Positions 8,704-17,851 are shown, counted from the first letter of the stretch. The stretch: 41,864 bases of DNA from Candidatus Cloacimonadota bacterium (GCA_029565535.1 JAKQNZ010000095.1:1-41864), one strand, 5' to 3'. Notes: a model not told the origin generated them from the sequence alone. Made by a program: numbers and translations.

Positions 8704-9876
8704 ATGGGGATAATCCACAGAACGCTTCATCAGCGATCAAGAAGACATAGGTTCTCTGGAGAGAATCAAAGGTTATTGAAGCGCTTTTTATGGGTGTGTT
8801 TGTTTATTGCGATTCTATTGTTAGTTTCTGCTCTTTTAGCCTGGGTTTTTGAACATCGCGGATATGAAGGGTCATCAATCAAATCATTTTGGGATGGCAT
8901 CTGGTGGTCTATCGTCACAATTGCCACCGTGGGATATGGAGACAAATATCCAATCACTTTTCCCGGAAGGTTGGTTGGGATAACTCTGATAGTAGTTGGC
9001 TATGCGTCTCTATCATTTTTTACAGGTTTAATCGCTTCTCTTTTCGTGGAAGACAAATTGAAAGGAGCCAAAGGTTTGAAACAGATTCATGCTCATGATC
9101 ATGTGGTGATCTGTGGGTGGAACAATAGTGGCGATTTCCTCTTGAAAGCGCTGCTTGAAAAGAACTTGCAGTCAGTACAAATATGCATTATAGCCAATGA
9201 GACTCCAGAGTTCTTTGAGCGCTTGGAAGCAAGATTTCCAGCTTTATCGCTCAGCTTTGTCAGGGGTGAGGGAACTCAAGAGGAGATTCTTCTTCGAGCC
9301 TCAGTGCCCACGGCAGCCAAGGTTATCATTCTGGCCGACCAGCAATTGGATCGCAGCGCTGCTGATGATCGAAGTATCATTATTGCCAACGCAGTGCATT
9401 TCATGGCCAAGAAAGACAAGATAACGGTACAATTGTTGAACACTGAGAACCGCTCAATGCTGCAACGTTTGGGAATTAGTAATATTCTGGTATGGGATGA
9501 TATTGGAGGGTACCTGCTCGCCAATAGCATATCAGACATCAATTGCCTATCTGCGTACTACCAGTTGGTGAAGGATAATGAAAGCCGTTTGTGCAGCATG
9601 AAGATCAGCGATAGTTTCGTTGGCAGAAGTTATGGAGAGCTTTTCGATCACTTGTACAAGGAGGGTGGCAGATTGCTTTTGGGATTGCTCTGTAAAGAAC
9701 CAGAGCTTGAGATGCAGGCTATCTTTACTGCCGACAGCAGTGGGATAGATCAATTCATCCAGTATGCATTGAGTCGTTCCCAGAAATCATTCGCGGAGGA
9801 TAAAAGTAACATCAGGTGGAATCCTCCCCGTGATTCTGCTATTCAATCCAATGACCATGCCATATTTTTGGCCTGA
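8704..9876 (+). CDS. Two-helix potassium channel with cytoplasmic RCK (TrkA-N-like) domain
   Basis: Inner-membrane K+ channel of the MthK/Kch type. Helix 1 spans about 27-49, the pore helix and selectivity filter TVGYGD are at 75-80, and helix 2 spans about 90-112. A Rossmann-like RCK domain starts at about 131 (HVVICGWNNSG), with a looser nucleotide-binding loop than KtrA. A second RCK/RCK_C-like portion continues to residue 390. Length is normal for the family. A cyclic-nucleotide-binding protein is encoded 11 bases downstream, which may be a regulator in trans. With ktrBA upstream, the operon contains both an uptake system and a channel for K+. Confidence 0.92.
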   Translation: MGIIHRTLHQRSRRHRFSGENQRLLKRFLWVCLFIAILLLVSALLAWVFEHRGYEGSSIKSFWDGIWWSIVTIATVGYGDKYPITFPGRLVGITLIVVGYASLSFFTGLIASLFVEDKLKGAKGLKQIHAHDHVVICGWNNSGDFLLKALLEKNLQSVQICIIANETPEFFERLEARFPALSLSFVRGEGTQEEILLRASVPTAAKVIILADQQLDRSAADDRSIIIANAVHFMAKKDKITVQLLNTENRSMLQRLGISNILVWDDIGGYLLANSISDINCLSAYYQLVKDNESRLCSMKISDSFVGRSYGELFDHLYKEGGRLLLGLLCKEPELEMQAIFTADSSGIDQFIQYALSRSQKSFAEDKSNIRWNPPRDSAIQSNDHAIFLA

Positions 9877-9887
9877 GGTGGTTTTTT

Positions 9888-10388
9888 ATGATTGATCTTT
9901 CGATACTCCAAAAAGTTCCTCTCCTCACTGGTTTGAGCATCCAACATCTCTCCACCCTGCAACCCCTGCTGAAGGAGCTCAGAGTAGCAAAGGGGACCTA
10001 CATTCTAAGGGAAAATACCAGCGGTGATAAGTTTTATCTTCTGACAGACGGATGTGTCCAGGTTACCAAGGATCTTGTGAAAGGCTTCGAAGATGACACC
10101 GCAACCACAGAAAAGGTACTGGCAACTTTATGCGGTAAGGACTTGCCTACGTTTGGAGAGAACGGAGTTTTGGGCCAGGGTGATCGAATTGCTAACATAA
10201 TCGCTACTACTGACAGTGTTCTTTGGACCTTAAGCAAGTCCGATTTCGAAGGATTTGCCAGCCATAACTATGAAGCGGCCTATATCTTCATGACCAATAT
10301 TGCCCGAAAGATATCTATGAATTTGAAATCCACCGACGATAATCTGGTCAAACTTGCCACGGCTCTCTACATAGTGGTTCAGCATTAG
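9888..10388 (+). CDS. Stand-alone cyclic-nucleotide-binding-domain protein
   Basis: 166 residues forming one cNMP-binding beta-barrel. GDKFYLLTDGCVQV is the typical start of the roll and FGENGVLGQGDRIANIIATTDSVLW corresponds to the phosphate-binding cassette with its conserved arginine. There is no C-terminal helix-turn-helix, so it is not a CRP/FNR-type transcription factor as it stands. The ATG follows a GAGGTGG-type ribosome site. The canonical cassette alanines are partly changed, so ligand binding needs testing. The position right after the potassium channel suggests a channel-associated subunit, which is an inference. Confidence 0.85.
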   Translation: MIDLSILQKVPLLTGLSIQHLSTLQPLLKELRVAKGTYILRENTSGDKFYLLTDGCVQVTKDLVKGFEDDTATTEKVLATLCGKDLPTFGENGVLGQGDRIANIIATTDSVLWTLSKSDFEGFASHNYEAAYIFMTNIARKISMNLKSTDDNLVKLATALYIVVQH

Positions 10389-10442
10389 ACCGGTTGTTTG
10401 CTTTTCGCAATCTTTGAATTACATTAGCTTTAAGGGTGCACT

Positions 10443-10550
10443 ATGGGTCGCATCATCATATTACTCATGGTGGTTATGTACAGCCTTCAGTTAGCTTGGC
10501 TGCCAAGCCCCCAGTTATTGGTAACTGATAAGTTATATAGGAGATATTAA
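10443..10550 (+). CDS. Possible 35-residue small membrane peptide upstream of lon
   Basis: An ATG at 10443 opens a 35-codon frame ending TAA at 10548-10550. The product begins MGRIIILLMVVMYSLQLAWL, a strongly hydrophobic helix, and ends in a basic tail (KLYRRY). AAGGG lies about nine bases upstream of the ATG. The stop is two bases before the lon start, and the lon ribosome site (AGGAG) lies inside this frame, so translation of the peptide would run into lon. It may be a leader peptide, a small membrane protein, or chance. Confidence 0.35.
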   Translation: MGRIIILLMVVMYSLQLAWLPSPQLLVTDKLYRRY

Positions 10551-10552
10551 AG

Positions 10553-12928
10553 TTGGAAGATACAACAAGCAGAATTCCCCGAACCCTGCCAGTGCTTCAT
10601 ATGAGCAGCGTAGTGATGTTTCCCTACCTGCTGATGCCTTTGGTAGTGTCTGATGAAGAATCTAAGCTGGTCATTGATTACGCCTTATCAAACGACAAAT
10701 TGATGGCTTTCTTTCTGGATAAGGAGGGGGGCGAGAGCGACGTGACGGAACTTGCCAGCGTCGGTACTGCGGTAACGATTCTCAGGATGTTGCGCAATCA
10801 GGATGGTTCCATTAGTTTGCTTTTACAGGGTTCTGCCAGAATCAAACAGCAGAAGGTGGTTCAGAAGTCGCCCTTCATTATGGTGGATGTGGAACAGATA
10901 GCCGAAGTATTAACTGAAGACACCGAGGTGCAGGCCTATCGGACCATTGCCCTGGAGTTACTTGAGAAAATCTCTCAGGAAAGCAGTCTACTAAACCGGG
11001 AAATGATTAGTGGGCTTAGCAATATCAAGCAACCCGGCCGAGTAGCCGACATCATAGCTGGAAACATCGACCTCAACATCAGTGATCGCCAAAAGATCCT
11101 GGAACTGATAAACGTAAAACAACGTTATAAATACTTGAATAACTGCCTGGCCGAGTTGATTCGCCAGATGCGCGTGGAAAACCATATCCGCAGCAACATT
11201 CAGTTGGAAATGAATGAGGATCAGCGCCGGTATTATCTGCGGGAACAGCTTGATGCGATTCGCAGGGAACTTGGTGAGACAGACGAAGTAAGCAAGGAAA
11301 TTCTCAAGTGGCGGGAATTGATAGACAAGAACAAGCTCCCGGAGCATGTAAGAGAAGTGGCTTTTGAAGAACTGGAAAGGCTTTCCTCGATGCAACCGGC
11401 TGCCAGCGAATATGGCGTGATCCGCAATTACCTGGATTGGATAGTTAATCTTCCCTGGCGGGTTTATAGCAACGACAGGCTTGATCTGAAAAAGATAGAC
11501 AAAATTCTTACCAAAGACCACTATGGCCTGGAAAAAGCCAAGGAACGCATCCTGGAATACATTGCAGTGAAAAAACTGAAAGGCCATCTAAAAGGTCCCA
11601 TCCTATGCTTTGTTGGCCCTCCTGGAACTGGAAAAACCTCGATTGGCAAATCTGTAGCACAAGCATTGAACCGCAAGTTCATCAGAATGTCCTTGGGCGG
11701 AATCCATGACGAGGCGGAAATCCGAGGTCATCGCAGAACCTATATTGGTGCCATGCCAGGCAAGATATTAATGGAGATAAAACGGCAGGGAACCGCCAAT
11801 CCGGTCTTCATGCTGGATGAGATAGATAAACTGGGGCGCGATTTTCGCGGTGATCCCGCTTCTGCGCTTCTGGAAGTGCTCGACCCTGAGCAAAACAATA
11901 GTTTTGTAGATAACTACATCAATCTGGCCTTCGATCTTTCCGAGGTTATGTTTATTACTACTGCCAATTCGCTTGATACGATCCCGCCTCCCTTGCGGGA
12001 TAGAATGGAGATAATCGAGTTTTCCAGTTATCTCGAAAACGACAAACTGGAGATAGCCAAAAACTATTTGATTCCACGGGAACTAGATGAAAATGGGCTC
12101 CAAAATCAAGACCTTAGCTTCAGCAAAGCTGCTCTGCAAGAAGTGATCCGTTATTACGTTCGGGAAGCGGGAGTGCGAAATCTGCAAAGGCGGATTGGCT
12201 CTGTGTTCCGCAAAATTGCCAAAGAAGTAGCCTTGGGGACACAGCAAAAATGGCAGATTAAAGCTGAGGACATCGCCAAATACCTTGGACCCCGTAAATA
12301 CAGCCTTGAGCTGGCTAACCGTAAACCAGAGATTGGGATCGTAACCGGCTTGGCCTGGACTGGCTATGGTGGCGAGATCATGATTTGTGAAACGTCTCGA
12401 ATGCCTGGTAAAGGCGGCTTACAGCTAACTGGTCTGCTGGGTGAAGTGATGAAAGAATCTGCCAGGTTGGCAATCAGCTTTTTAAGGGCGAACCACCTGC
12501 GCTACCATATCAATCCCAAGGACTTTGATACCTTCGATGTGCATATCCATTTGCCCTCGGGTGCCGTGCCCAAGGATGGCCCCTCAGCGGGCATTGCCCT
12601 GACTGTCGCTCTGGCCTCTTTATACATGAAGCGTCCGGTTCGTCACGATATTGCGATGACGGGCGAGCTTACTCTGCAGGGAAAGGTACTGGCAATCGGA
12701 GGTCTGAAAGAAAAGCTACTGGCTGCCAAACGAGCCGGGATAAAGCAGGTAGTATTGCCAGAAGAGAACCGTCAGAGCCTTGCCGACTTTCCCCAGACTA
12801 TCCTGGAGGGAATGAACCTTAGCTATGTAAGCACGGTGGATCAAGCGATCAAGTTGCTTTTGCTCCCGGCCACAGAGAAAAATGAGCTGAAGGCAAAACG
12901 TTTGCGTAAGATAACCGATAATAACTAA
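10553..12928 (+). CDS. lon: ATP-dependent protease Lon
   Basis: Soluble AAA+ serine protease that degrades misfolded and regulatory proteins. The order is N-terminal LON substrate domain (about 10-205), coiled-coil, AAA+ module with Walker A GPPGTGKT at 355-362 and Walker B VFMLDEIDKLG, and the protease domain with PKDGPSAG, where S678 is the nucleophile and the lysine in GGLKEKLLAAKRAG (about 721) completes the dyad. The 791 residues match the usual LonA length. The start is TTG at 10553 with AGGAG about ten bases upstream. It is separated from the tig-clpP-clpX cluster found on the other strand; in many bacteria lon sits next to clpX. Confidence 0.97.
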   Translation: MEDTTSRIPRTLPVLHMSSVVMFPYLLMPLVVSDEESKLVIDYALSNDKLMAFFLDKEGGESDVTELASVGTAVTILRMLRNQDGSISLLLQGSARIKQQKVVQKSPFIMVDVEQIAEVLTEDTEVQAYRTIALELLEKISQESSLLNREMISGLSNIKQPGRVADIIAGNIDLNISDRQKILELINVKQRYKYLNNCLAELIRQMRVENHIRSNIQLEMNEDQRRYYLREQLDAIRRELGETDEVSKEILKWRELIDKNKLPEHVREVAFEELERLSSMQPAASEYGVIRNYLDWIVNLPWRVYSNDRLDLKKIDKILTKDHYGLEKAKERILEYIAVKKLKGHLKGPILCFVGPPGTGKTSIGKSVAQALNRKFIRMSLGGIHDEAEIRGHRRTYIGAMPGKILMEIKRQGTANPVFMLDEIDKLGRDFRGDPASALLEVLDPEQNNSFVDNYINLAFDLSEVMFITTANSLDTIPPPLRDRMEIIEFSSYLENDKLEIAKNYLIPRELDENGLQNQDLSFSKAALQEVIRYYVREAGVRNLQRRIGSVFRKIAKEVALGTQQKWQIKAEDIAKYLGPRKYSLELANRKPEIGIVTGLAWTGYGGEIMICETSRMPGKGGLQLTGLLGEVMKESARLAISFLRANHLRYHINPKDFDTFDVHIHLPSGAVPKDGPSAGIALTVALASLYMKRPVRHDIAMTGELTLQGKVLAIGGLKEKLLAAKRAGIKQVVLPEENRQSLADFPQTILEGMNLSYVSTVDQAIKLLLLPATEKNELKAKRLRKITDNN

Positions 12929-12936
12929 CTCATCAG

Positions 12937-14382
12937 ATGGAACGTTATCCCAATATCAATATTCTGCTTAATCTGCCGCGGTACTATCTGCCTAAAGCGG
13001 AGTTCGTGCTGCGCACCTATTGCTATATTCTGCGTCTGAATCCTAAATTCCTTTACGGGACCCATTATGAGGGGGCTCATCTATATTATGGCCCACAAAC
13101 CGGTTCGACTTATCCCATAAAGGTTTACTTTGACCCTGCAACAGCGGATTTTTTTGAGAAACGAGAGCTCTATCCCCTGGAGAAAGTAAACTTCACAAAA
13201 TTCAAAAGCGAGCATATCCCCTTTCTGTTTTCTCAGAGCGGAGGTCTGTTTTCCTTTGCCGATGATGCTTGTGTTTTCCGGAAGGACATCATTGCCAGCG
13301 GATTTTACTTCCTCACCTGCTGGCACGAGTACATCCTGTCCTATCACGGCCAAAACCGGGGCAGGATAGACTATAAGCAAAGCCTGCAATACAGATGGGA
13401 CTTTACCGAAACTCCGGTTGTTGACGTATATTGCCAGATGTTGTTATACGTGATGGATATATATCTTCCAGAATTTATCCGCGATATTGCCTGGGCTGAG
13501 GATAAGCGTTTTGCCATGTCGCTTTCACACGATATAGATTATTGGAACTATTGGGACGAATCCACCAAAATGGAGGCTTATCTATATAACCTTAAAACCT
13601 TTTACCGTCGCCCTCTAAACGCTTCATACAAACTGACCGGACATCTTCTGCACAAGAATCTGCTATACAATCCCTGGAAAACCTTAAGGTCTTTGGCCCG
13701 GCAGGAATTCGAAAAGGGGGTTCGCTCCACCTGGTTTCTTCTAGCCAGGGACGATTTTGCAGATAAGCGTCAGAACTATATATCTGATACGCAATCTCAG
13801 GTTCAGATTCAGGATCTGCTTGGGCAGCAGGAGGTTGGGTTGCATGGTTCGCCTGAATCAGCTTTCGATCCAGAAAAGCTGGCTGAGGAGCTTGCCAATC
13901 TGAGGGCCTTGGGTTTCAATCCAACCGGATTCCGAACTCACTATCTGCATTTTGACTATCAGAAGAGTTTTTCTATCCTGGAAAACGCTGGGATAAAGTA
14001 CGATTCTACTTTGGGGTATTGGGAGAGAATCGGGTTTCGGGCTGGAATCTCCTTTCCTTTTTTTCCTTTCAATATTGCTGAAAACCGTCCTTTCCGGGTT
14101 TTGGAGATTCCCTTGATCGTAATGGATACCACTCTCTATTCACATAAAGCCATGAATCTCAACTATCTGTCTGCCAGGCGGGCTTTGCGCAGGCTGATTG
14201 ATGTGGCTGCTAAATATCAATCCCATGTATCGCTATTGTGGCATAACACCAGTTTCGATCCAGTAGATTTTCCATTTTGGGGAAAGCTGTATTGGGACAC
14301 GATAGACTACGCCCTCAAAAAAAGCGGCTGGATTACCTCACTTCACAGCATTTATGAAGAATGGGTAAATCTGAGCTACTAA
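12937..14382 (+). CDS. Polysaccharide-deacetylase-like protein (NodB-type fold with DUF7033-like N-terminus)
   Basis: 481 residues. The N-terminal about 190 residues are conserved-looking but of unknown function. The rest resembles a carbohydrate esterase 4 barrel: SLSHDIDYW carries H198, D199 and D201 (NodB motif 1, HDxD instead of the usual TFDD), GLHGS near 305 corresponds to the metal-binding histidine strand, and TGFRTHYLHFD is the motif-3 equivalent. There is no signal peptide. It would be expected to act on a glycan precursor or envelope polymer. It lies eight bases after lon and 17 bases before plsC. Similar proteins are frequent in Bacteroidetes polysaccharide loci. The substrate is unknown. 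Confidence 0.75.
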   Translation: MERYPNINILLNLPRYYLPKAEFVLRTYCYILRLNPKFLYGTHYEGAHLYYGPQTGSTYPIKVYFDPATADFFEKRELYPLEKVNFTKFKSEHIPFLFSQSGGLFSFADDACVFRKDIIASGFYFLTCWHEYILSYHGQNRGRIDYKQSLQYRWDFTETPVVDVYCQMLLYVMDIYLPEFIRDIAWAEDKRFAMSLSHDIDYWNYWDESTKMEAYLYNLKTFYRRPLNASYKLTGHLLHKNLLYNPWKTLRSLARQEFEKGVRSTWFLLARDDFADKRQNYISDTQSQVQIQDLLGQQEVGLHGSPESAFDPEKLAEELANLRALGFNPTGFRTHYLHFDYQKSFSILENAGIKYDSTLGYWERIGFRAGISFPFFPFNIAENRPFRVLEIPLIVMDTTLYSHKAMNLNYLSARRALRRLIDVAAKYQSHVSLLWHNTSFDPVDFPFWGKLYWDTIDYALKKSGWITSLHSIYEEWVNLSY

Positions 14383-14399
14383 TCAGGAAGTAAAACTTA

Positions 14400-15116
14400 A
14401 TGAAAACAATCTTATGGAAGACCTTTTTCCTGTTATTCATGTTCCTTTGTTTGATCGCTTATCTTATCTTTGCCCTGTTGAAGCTGATCACTCCCAAAAA
14501 GATCTACCATGGCCTGGTGCAAAAAGTAGTTCGTTTTTGGGCCAGGACTACTCTGCTTTCCACAGGCAGTTCGGTCCAGGTGGATGGAAGCGAAAACCTG
14601 CCTGAGAATCGCAACATCTGTTTTATCAGCAATCATCAGGGGATGTTCGATATCCCCCTGGTTCTGGGCTTCGTGGGAGTCCCCACGGGATTTATCGCCA
14701 AGCAAGAGCTTTTTAAAATCCCCGTGCTGAGCCATTGGATGCGGGAAATACCCTGTGTCTTCATCGATCGCGGGTCTGCCCGAAAGGCAATCGAGAGTTT
14801 TGCAGCTAGTGCTGAGGTTATCAAAGCAGGGCATCCAATGGTGATTTTCCCAGAAGGAACTCGCAGCCGTAGCGATAAACTGGGAGAATTTCATCAAGGC
14901 AGTTTAAAGCTGCCGGGAATGGCTGGCGCTACGATCGTTCCTTTGGCGATCAAGGGGAGTTGGCGGGTCTTCGAAATAGATAAAAAGATACATGCTGAAA
15001 AGCTCAAACTCCGCATTCTGCCAGCTATTACCCCTGATTCTGATATCTACAGGGATAAGCGTATGCTGTCGGAGCATCTGCATCAGCTTATTGAAACCAC
15101 ATTGAATGAGATGTAG
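14400..15116 (+). CDS. plsC: 1-acyl-sn-glycerol-3-phosphate acyltransferase
   Basis: Inner-membrane enzyme that acylates lysophosphatidic acid to phosphatidic acid in phospholipid synthesis. A hydrophobic N-terminal helix (about 5-28) is followed by the acyltransferase motif I NHQGMFD (HX4D), motif II around GFIAKQELFKIPVLS, and motif III FPEGTRSRS. The 238-residue length is normal. An AGGAAG ribosome site precedes the ATG at 14400. Acyl-donor and acceptor specificity cannot be told; other members of this family act on lipid A or ornithine lipids. Confidence 0.92.
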   Translation: MKTILWKTFFLLFMFLCLIAYLIFALLKLITPKKIYHGLVQKVVRFWARTTLLSTGSSVQVDGSENLPENRNICFISNHQGMFDIPLVLGFVGVPTGFIAKQELFKIPVLSHWMREIPCVFIDRGSARKAIESFAASAEVIKAGHPMVIFPEGTRSRSDKLGEFHQGSLKLPGMAGATIVPLAIKGSWRVFEIDKKIHAEKLKLRILPAITPDSDIYRDKRMLSEHLHQLIETTLNEM

Positions 15117-15122
15117 GCTTAA

Positions 15123-15842
15123 ATGAAGCGATTAGTGCTGTTAGGATTAGCTTTCATTTGTCTCTTTCGTTTTGCCTGGGCAGAAACAGAACTGCACTGG
15201 GGTCCTACGCTGGGCTTCAATATCGCTCAGCATTATGGTACTAAGGGTGATGATCTGGATTTTGAAGTGCAAACCGGTTTGCGTACAGGTTTAGCGGCTG
15301 GCGCTTTTCTGGATTTGCAGGCGTTGCCAAATCTCAGTTTGGGATATGAATTGCTTTACAGCCAAAAAGGTTCGCACGAAACAATCACCATCAGACGCAT
15401 GGAACTCGATGGAGAAATGCAAGACCTGGCGAAACCGGCAGTGATGAAGGTGGATTATCTGCTGGACTATTTGGAAGTGCCAGTGCTGCTGAAAGTAAGG
15501 GTTTTGGATAAGAAGAGCTTTTCCGCCAAAGCGATTACCGGCACAGCCATGGCTATAAAAGTGAAAGGCAAGCACAAGCTGAATGGGAAAGTATATTTGC
15601 CTGAGGGGGACGGCTTTGAGGAGCTTCTAATCAATGAAGGCAGCGATCTTGCAGACCTGAACATGTTTGATTTCAGCTTTGTTTATGGGGGAGCGCTGGA
15701 TTTCAAAACCAAACTGCCTCTCAGTTTGCAGTACCGCTTCACTTTGGGCTGGGATTATCTTGCTTTGCCCACCTACCAGCTCTTTGAGCCAGTGGAGCTA
15801 AGAAACCAAACCTGGACTCTATTTTTACAGACCCAGTTTTGA
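15123..15842 (+). CDS. Outer-membrane beta-barrel protein (PorT-like)
   Basis: 239 residues with a clear signal peptide (MKRLVLLGLAFICLFRFAWA, cut before ETE). Alternating hydrophobic and polar strands follow, as in small eight-stranded barrels (GPTLGFNIAQHYG, LSLGYELLYSQKG, LDYLEVPVLLKVRV, SLQYRFTLGWDYLAL) and an aromatic C-terminal end (TLFLQTQF). The DYLEVPVLLK strand is typical of PorT/outer-membrane-beta-barrel families common in Bacteroidetes relatives. Partner and cargo are unknown. It is six bases after plsC. Confidence 0.8.
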   Translation: MKRLVLLGLAFICLFRFAWAETELHWGPTLGFNIAQHYGTKGDDLDFEVQTGLRTGLAAGAFLDLQALPNLSLGYELLYSQKGSHETITIRRMELDGEMQDLAKPAVMKVDYLLDYLEVPVLLKVRVLDKKSFSAKAITGTAMAIKVKGKHKLNGKVYLPEGDGFEELLINEGSDLADLNMFDFSFVYGGALDFKTKLPLSLQYRFTLGWDYLALPTYQLFEPVELRNQTWTLFLQTQF

Positions 15843-15910
15843 ACCAATTTCTACGTTGAGCTTCTTTGTTGGGAAAACAAACCTAACTTCATACTTTAGT
15901 GGAGGATAAC

Positions 15911-17329
15911 ATGCTTACCAATAACCGGTATCTTGCAGCGCTAATGCTGATGCTCGTAGCAGTTCTGCCTGTTCAGGCAGAGCTGGACAGGATGTTCAGC
16001 AGCGGTTTGTATAACGGAAACCAAGTGGATATACTGGTCAACAGCCCCAACGGCAGCGTCTGTTATGAAGCTCCGGGAGGGGTAGCCCAGCTTGAGATGC
16101 AAAACGCCTGGAACATCACTGGCTGGCAAAGGGCAGCCCTCGATATGCCCCCCAGTGGTCATATCGGATTCTGGTATCCAAGTCCGGAACTTACCTTAAA
16201 TCCTATCTATTATGGAGGAACCCAAGCTCCCGATCTTTCAACCTATATTGGCCTGGATTTAGATGCGAATGGGGATCACCTCTACAACTCTCAATGGCTG
16301 GATATCGCAGTTCTCAAACACAGTTTTTCCTCAGACAGGCTATATTTTGCCATGCAGTGCATGGGGGGCAGCTATCCGGTTAGTTCTGGGCTTACCTATT
16401 TTGCCTATATGCCGGTTTTGGTGGATCCTGATTCAGTTCCGGAAGACAATCCTATTGTCTACGGCTTGATGTATACAGTATCGGTGCCAGGAGTCATAAG
16501 TCCCGGCTTATATAAGATCACTGGGACTGGTTTCTCCGGGCTTAGCAGAATAGGGGATATAGAAACCTCAGTTCAGGATGGGCATTTGCTGCTATCCTGC
16601 GCCATTTCAGATCTTCTGGCCGATCCGGATTTCAACGCCTGGTTTGATCCCCAAAACCCCAGGATCGCGAATGTCGCCACCACCAGCAGGATAACTCTGA
16701 TCAATGGTATCCAACAGGCTGATATCACTCCGGGCCTGGATCTTCTGTTGCGCCCCCAAGCGGTGCCTCTGCAGAATTCCTCAGTACCAGTTCTTAGCGA
16801 GGCAGGACTTCTGGAAAACCCGGATGGTTTGCTAATCCCGAGGATCAGCTACTTTGATGCAGATCAAAACTTCCCACGGGTGGCAAGTTTCAGCGTAGAT
16901 GGGGGGGAGGAGTATCCTTTGAGCCCAATGGATTTGGGAGCAGAGGCCTTTGCAGCAGCGGTCGTTTTTGGGCATCCCGGAATTCCTGAGCCCGAGTCCT
17001 GGAGCGAACTGCGTTTTCGCTTTTCGCATGGAGATACTTTTGAGTATCACACCTATCAGAACAGCTCCGACAATCATGATGATACCTTTGTCCTTATCCC
17101 AAAGCTGGAGCTGTATCCCAATCCTGCTACCCATGTTCTCAACTTCAAATCTGGTAGTGATGCTGGAGTAAAACTGGCAATCTACAACCTGAAGGGCCAA
17201 AAGCTGGACGAGTTGAACCTCGATGGTAAATCCGAGCTGAGTTTGAATCTAAAAGATTACATGCCTGGAGTGTACTTTGTAAAATCCCTTAACGGTAATG
17301 GGACAATCAAGCGTTTTGTAAAAATGTGA
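15911..17329 (+). CDS. Secreted protein with type IX-type sorting domain
   Basis: I chose the ATG at 15911 because GGAGG at 15901-15905 sits just before it; the upstream GTG at 15899 would bury the ribosome site. The 472-residue product has a signal peptide ending VLPVQA. The body (about 25-390) is beta-rich with no catalytic domain I recognise. The C-terminal sorting domain starts LELYPNPATHVLNF and ends FVKSLNGNGTIKRFVKM, carrying the Por-type YPNP motif and a GVYFVK strand. It closes the long + strand operon and is followed by a weak terminator-like hairpin. Confidence 0.85.
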   Translation: MLTNNRYLAALMLMLVAVLPVQAELDRMFSSGLYNGNQVDILVNSPNGSVCYEAPGGVAQLEMQNAWNITGWQRAALDMPPSGHIGFWYPSPELTLNPIYYGGTQAPDLSTYIGLDLDANGDHLYNSQWLDIAVLKHSFSSDRLYFAMQCMGGSYPVSSGLTYFAYMPVLVDPDSVPEDNPIVYGLMYTVSVPGVISPGLYKITGTGFSGLSRIGDIETSVQDGHLLLSCAISDLLADPDFNAWFDPQNPRIANVATTSRITLINGIQQADITPGLDLLLRPQAVPLQNSSVPVLSEAGLLENPDGLLIPRISYFDADQNFPRVASFSVDGGEEYPLSPMDLGAEAFAAAVVFGHPGIPEPESWSELRFRFSHGDTFEYHTYQNSSDNHDDTFVLIPKLELYPNPATHVLNFKSGSDAGVKLAIYNLKGQKLDELNLDGKSELSLNLKDYMPGVYFVKSLNGNGTIKRFVKM

Positions 17330-17354
17330 TTGCTTCACTTGCTGTTGCCCTTGG

Positions 17355-17382
17355 ATAACCCTAAAAATATTGGGTTATTTTA
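17355..17382 (+). terminator. Likely Rho-independent terminator after the sorting-domain gene
   Basis: A seven-base inverted repeat (ATAACCC at 17355-17361, GGGTTAT at 17372-17378) is followed by TTTTA. The stem is AT-rich, so termination may be partial. It would end the long operon that starts at adk. Confidence 0.5.
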
Positions 17383-17713
17383 CTCCCGTTCTGGATTATC
17401 CCCAAAAGGCAAGGCAATCTAACATTCACATGATTGGCCAGAGGAACAACAACCAGATTTGAGCGCAAAGACCGTAGCACATAGTAACGAATTGCATTCT
17501 TGCCACAAGCACTTCAAGCTGTCATTGAAAACCAGCCAGAGGTGTATATTGTAATTTGGGACCTAAGCTCCAGATATGCTGTCAGTTAAAGCCTCTAAAT
17601 CCCCTTAGGGGTGGCATCATTATTGAATGAGACCAGTTTGGTGTCACCCCATGTGGGATATATGTTCATAACTGCATATTTTCCAAAAGTTAACACCTCT
17701 GGCTATAATATTA

Positions 17714-17787
17714 CATCCCTATCGGGATTTAAGTGATGCACTATATTAGCTTCCAGATAGCATTGAAGGTTGAATCATTCAACAGCC
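17714..17787. repeat. Dispersed intergenic repeat, copy A
   Basis: About 74 bases that match, in inverted orientation, the last part of the window (41790-41863) at roughly 85 percent by eye. Shared blocks include CATCCCTATCGGGATTT, AGTGATGCACT, GCTTCCAGATAGCATTGAA and ATTCAACAGCC. The first block is itself a small hairpin (ATCCC/GGGAT). The two copies are about 24 kb apart. Confidence 0.8.
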
Positions 17788-17801
17788 AAATGTACTGGTT
17801 G

Positions 17802-17851
17802 TTTCTGCAGAGCGTCAGGCGAAAGCCCCTTAGCCCAGCAGCTTGCAGAAA
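17802..17851. repeat. Stem-loop downstream of trmL
   Basis: TTTCTGCA (17802-17809) pairs with TGCAGAAA (17844-17851), and weaker pairing continues inside. It lies 48 bases beyond the trmL stop. There is no T-run on either strand, so a classical terminator is unlikely. Confidence 0.4.
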
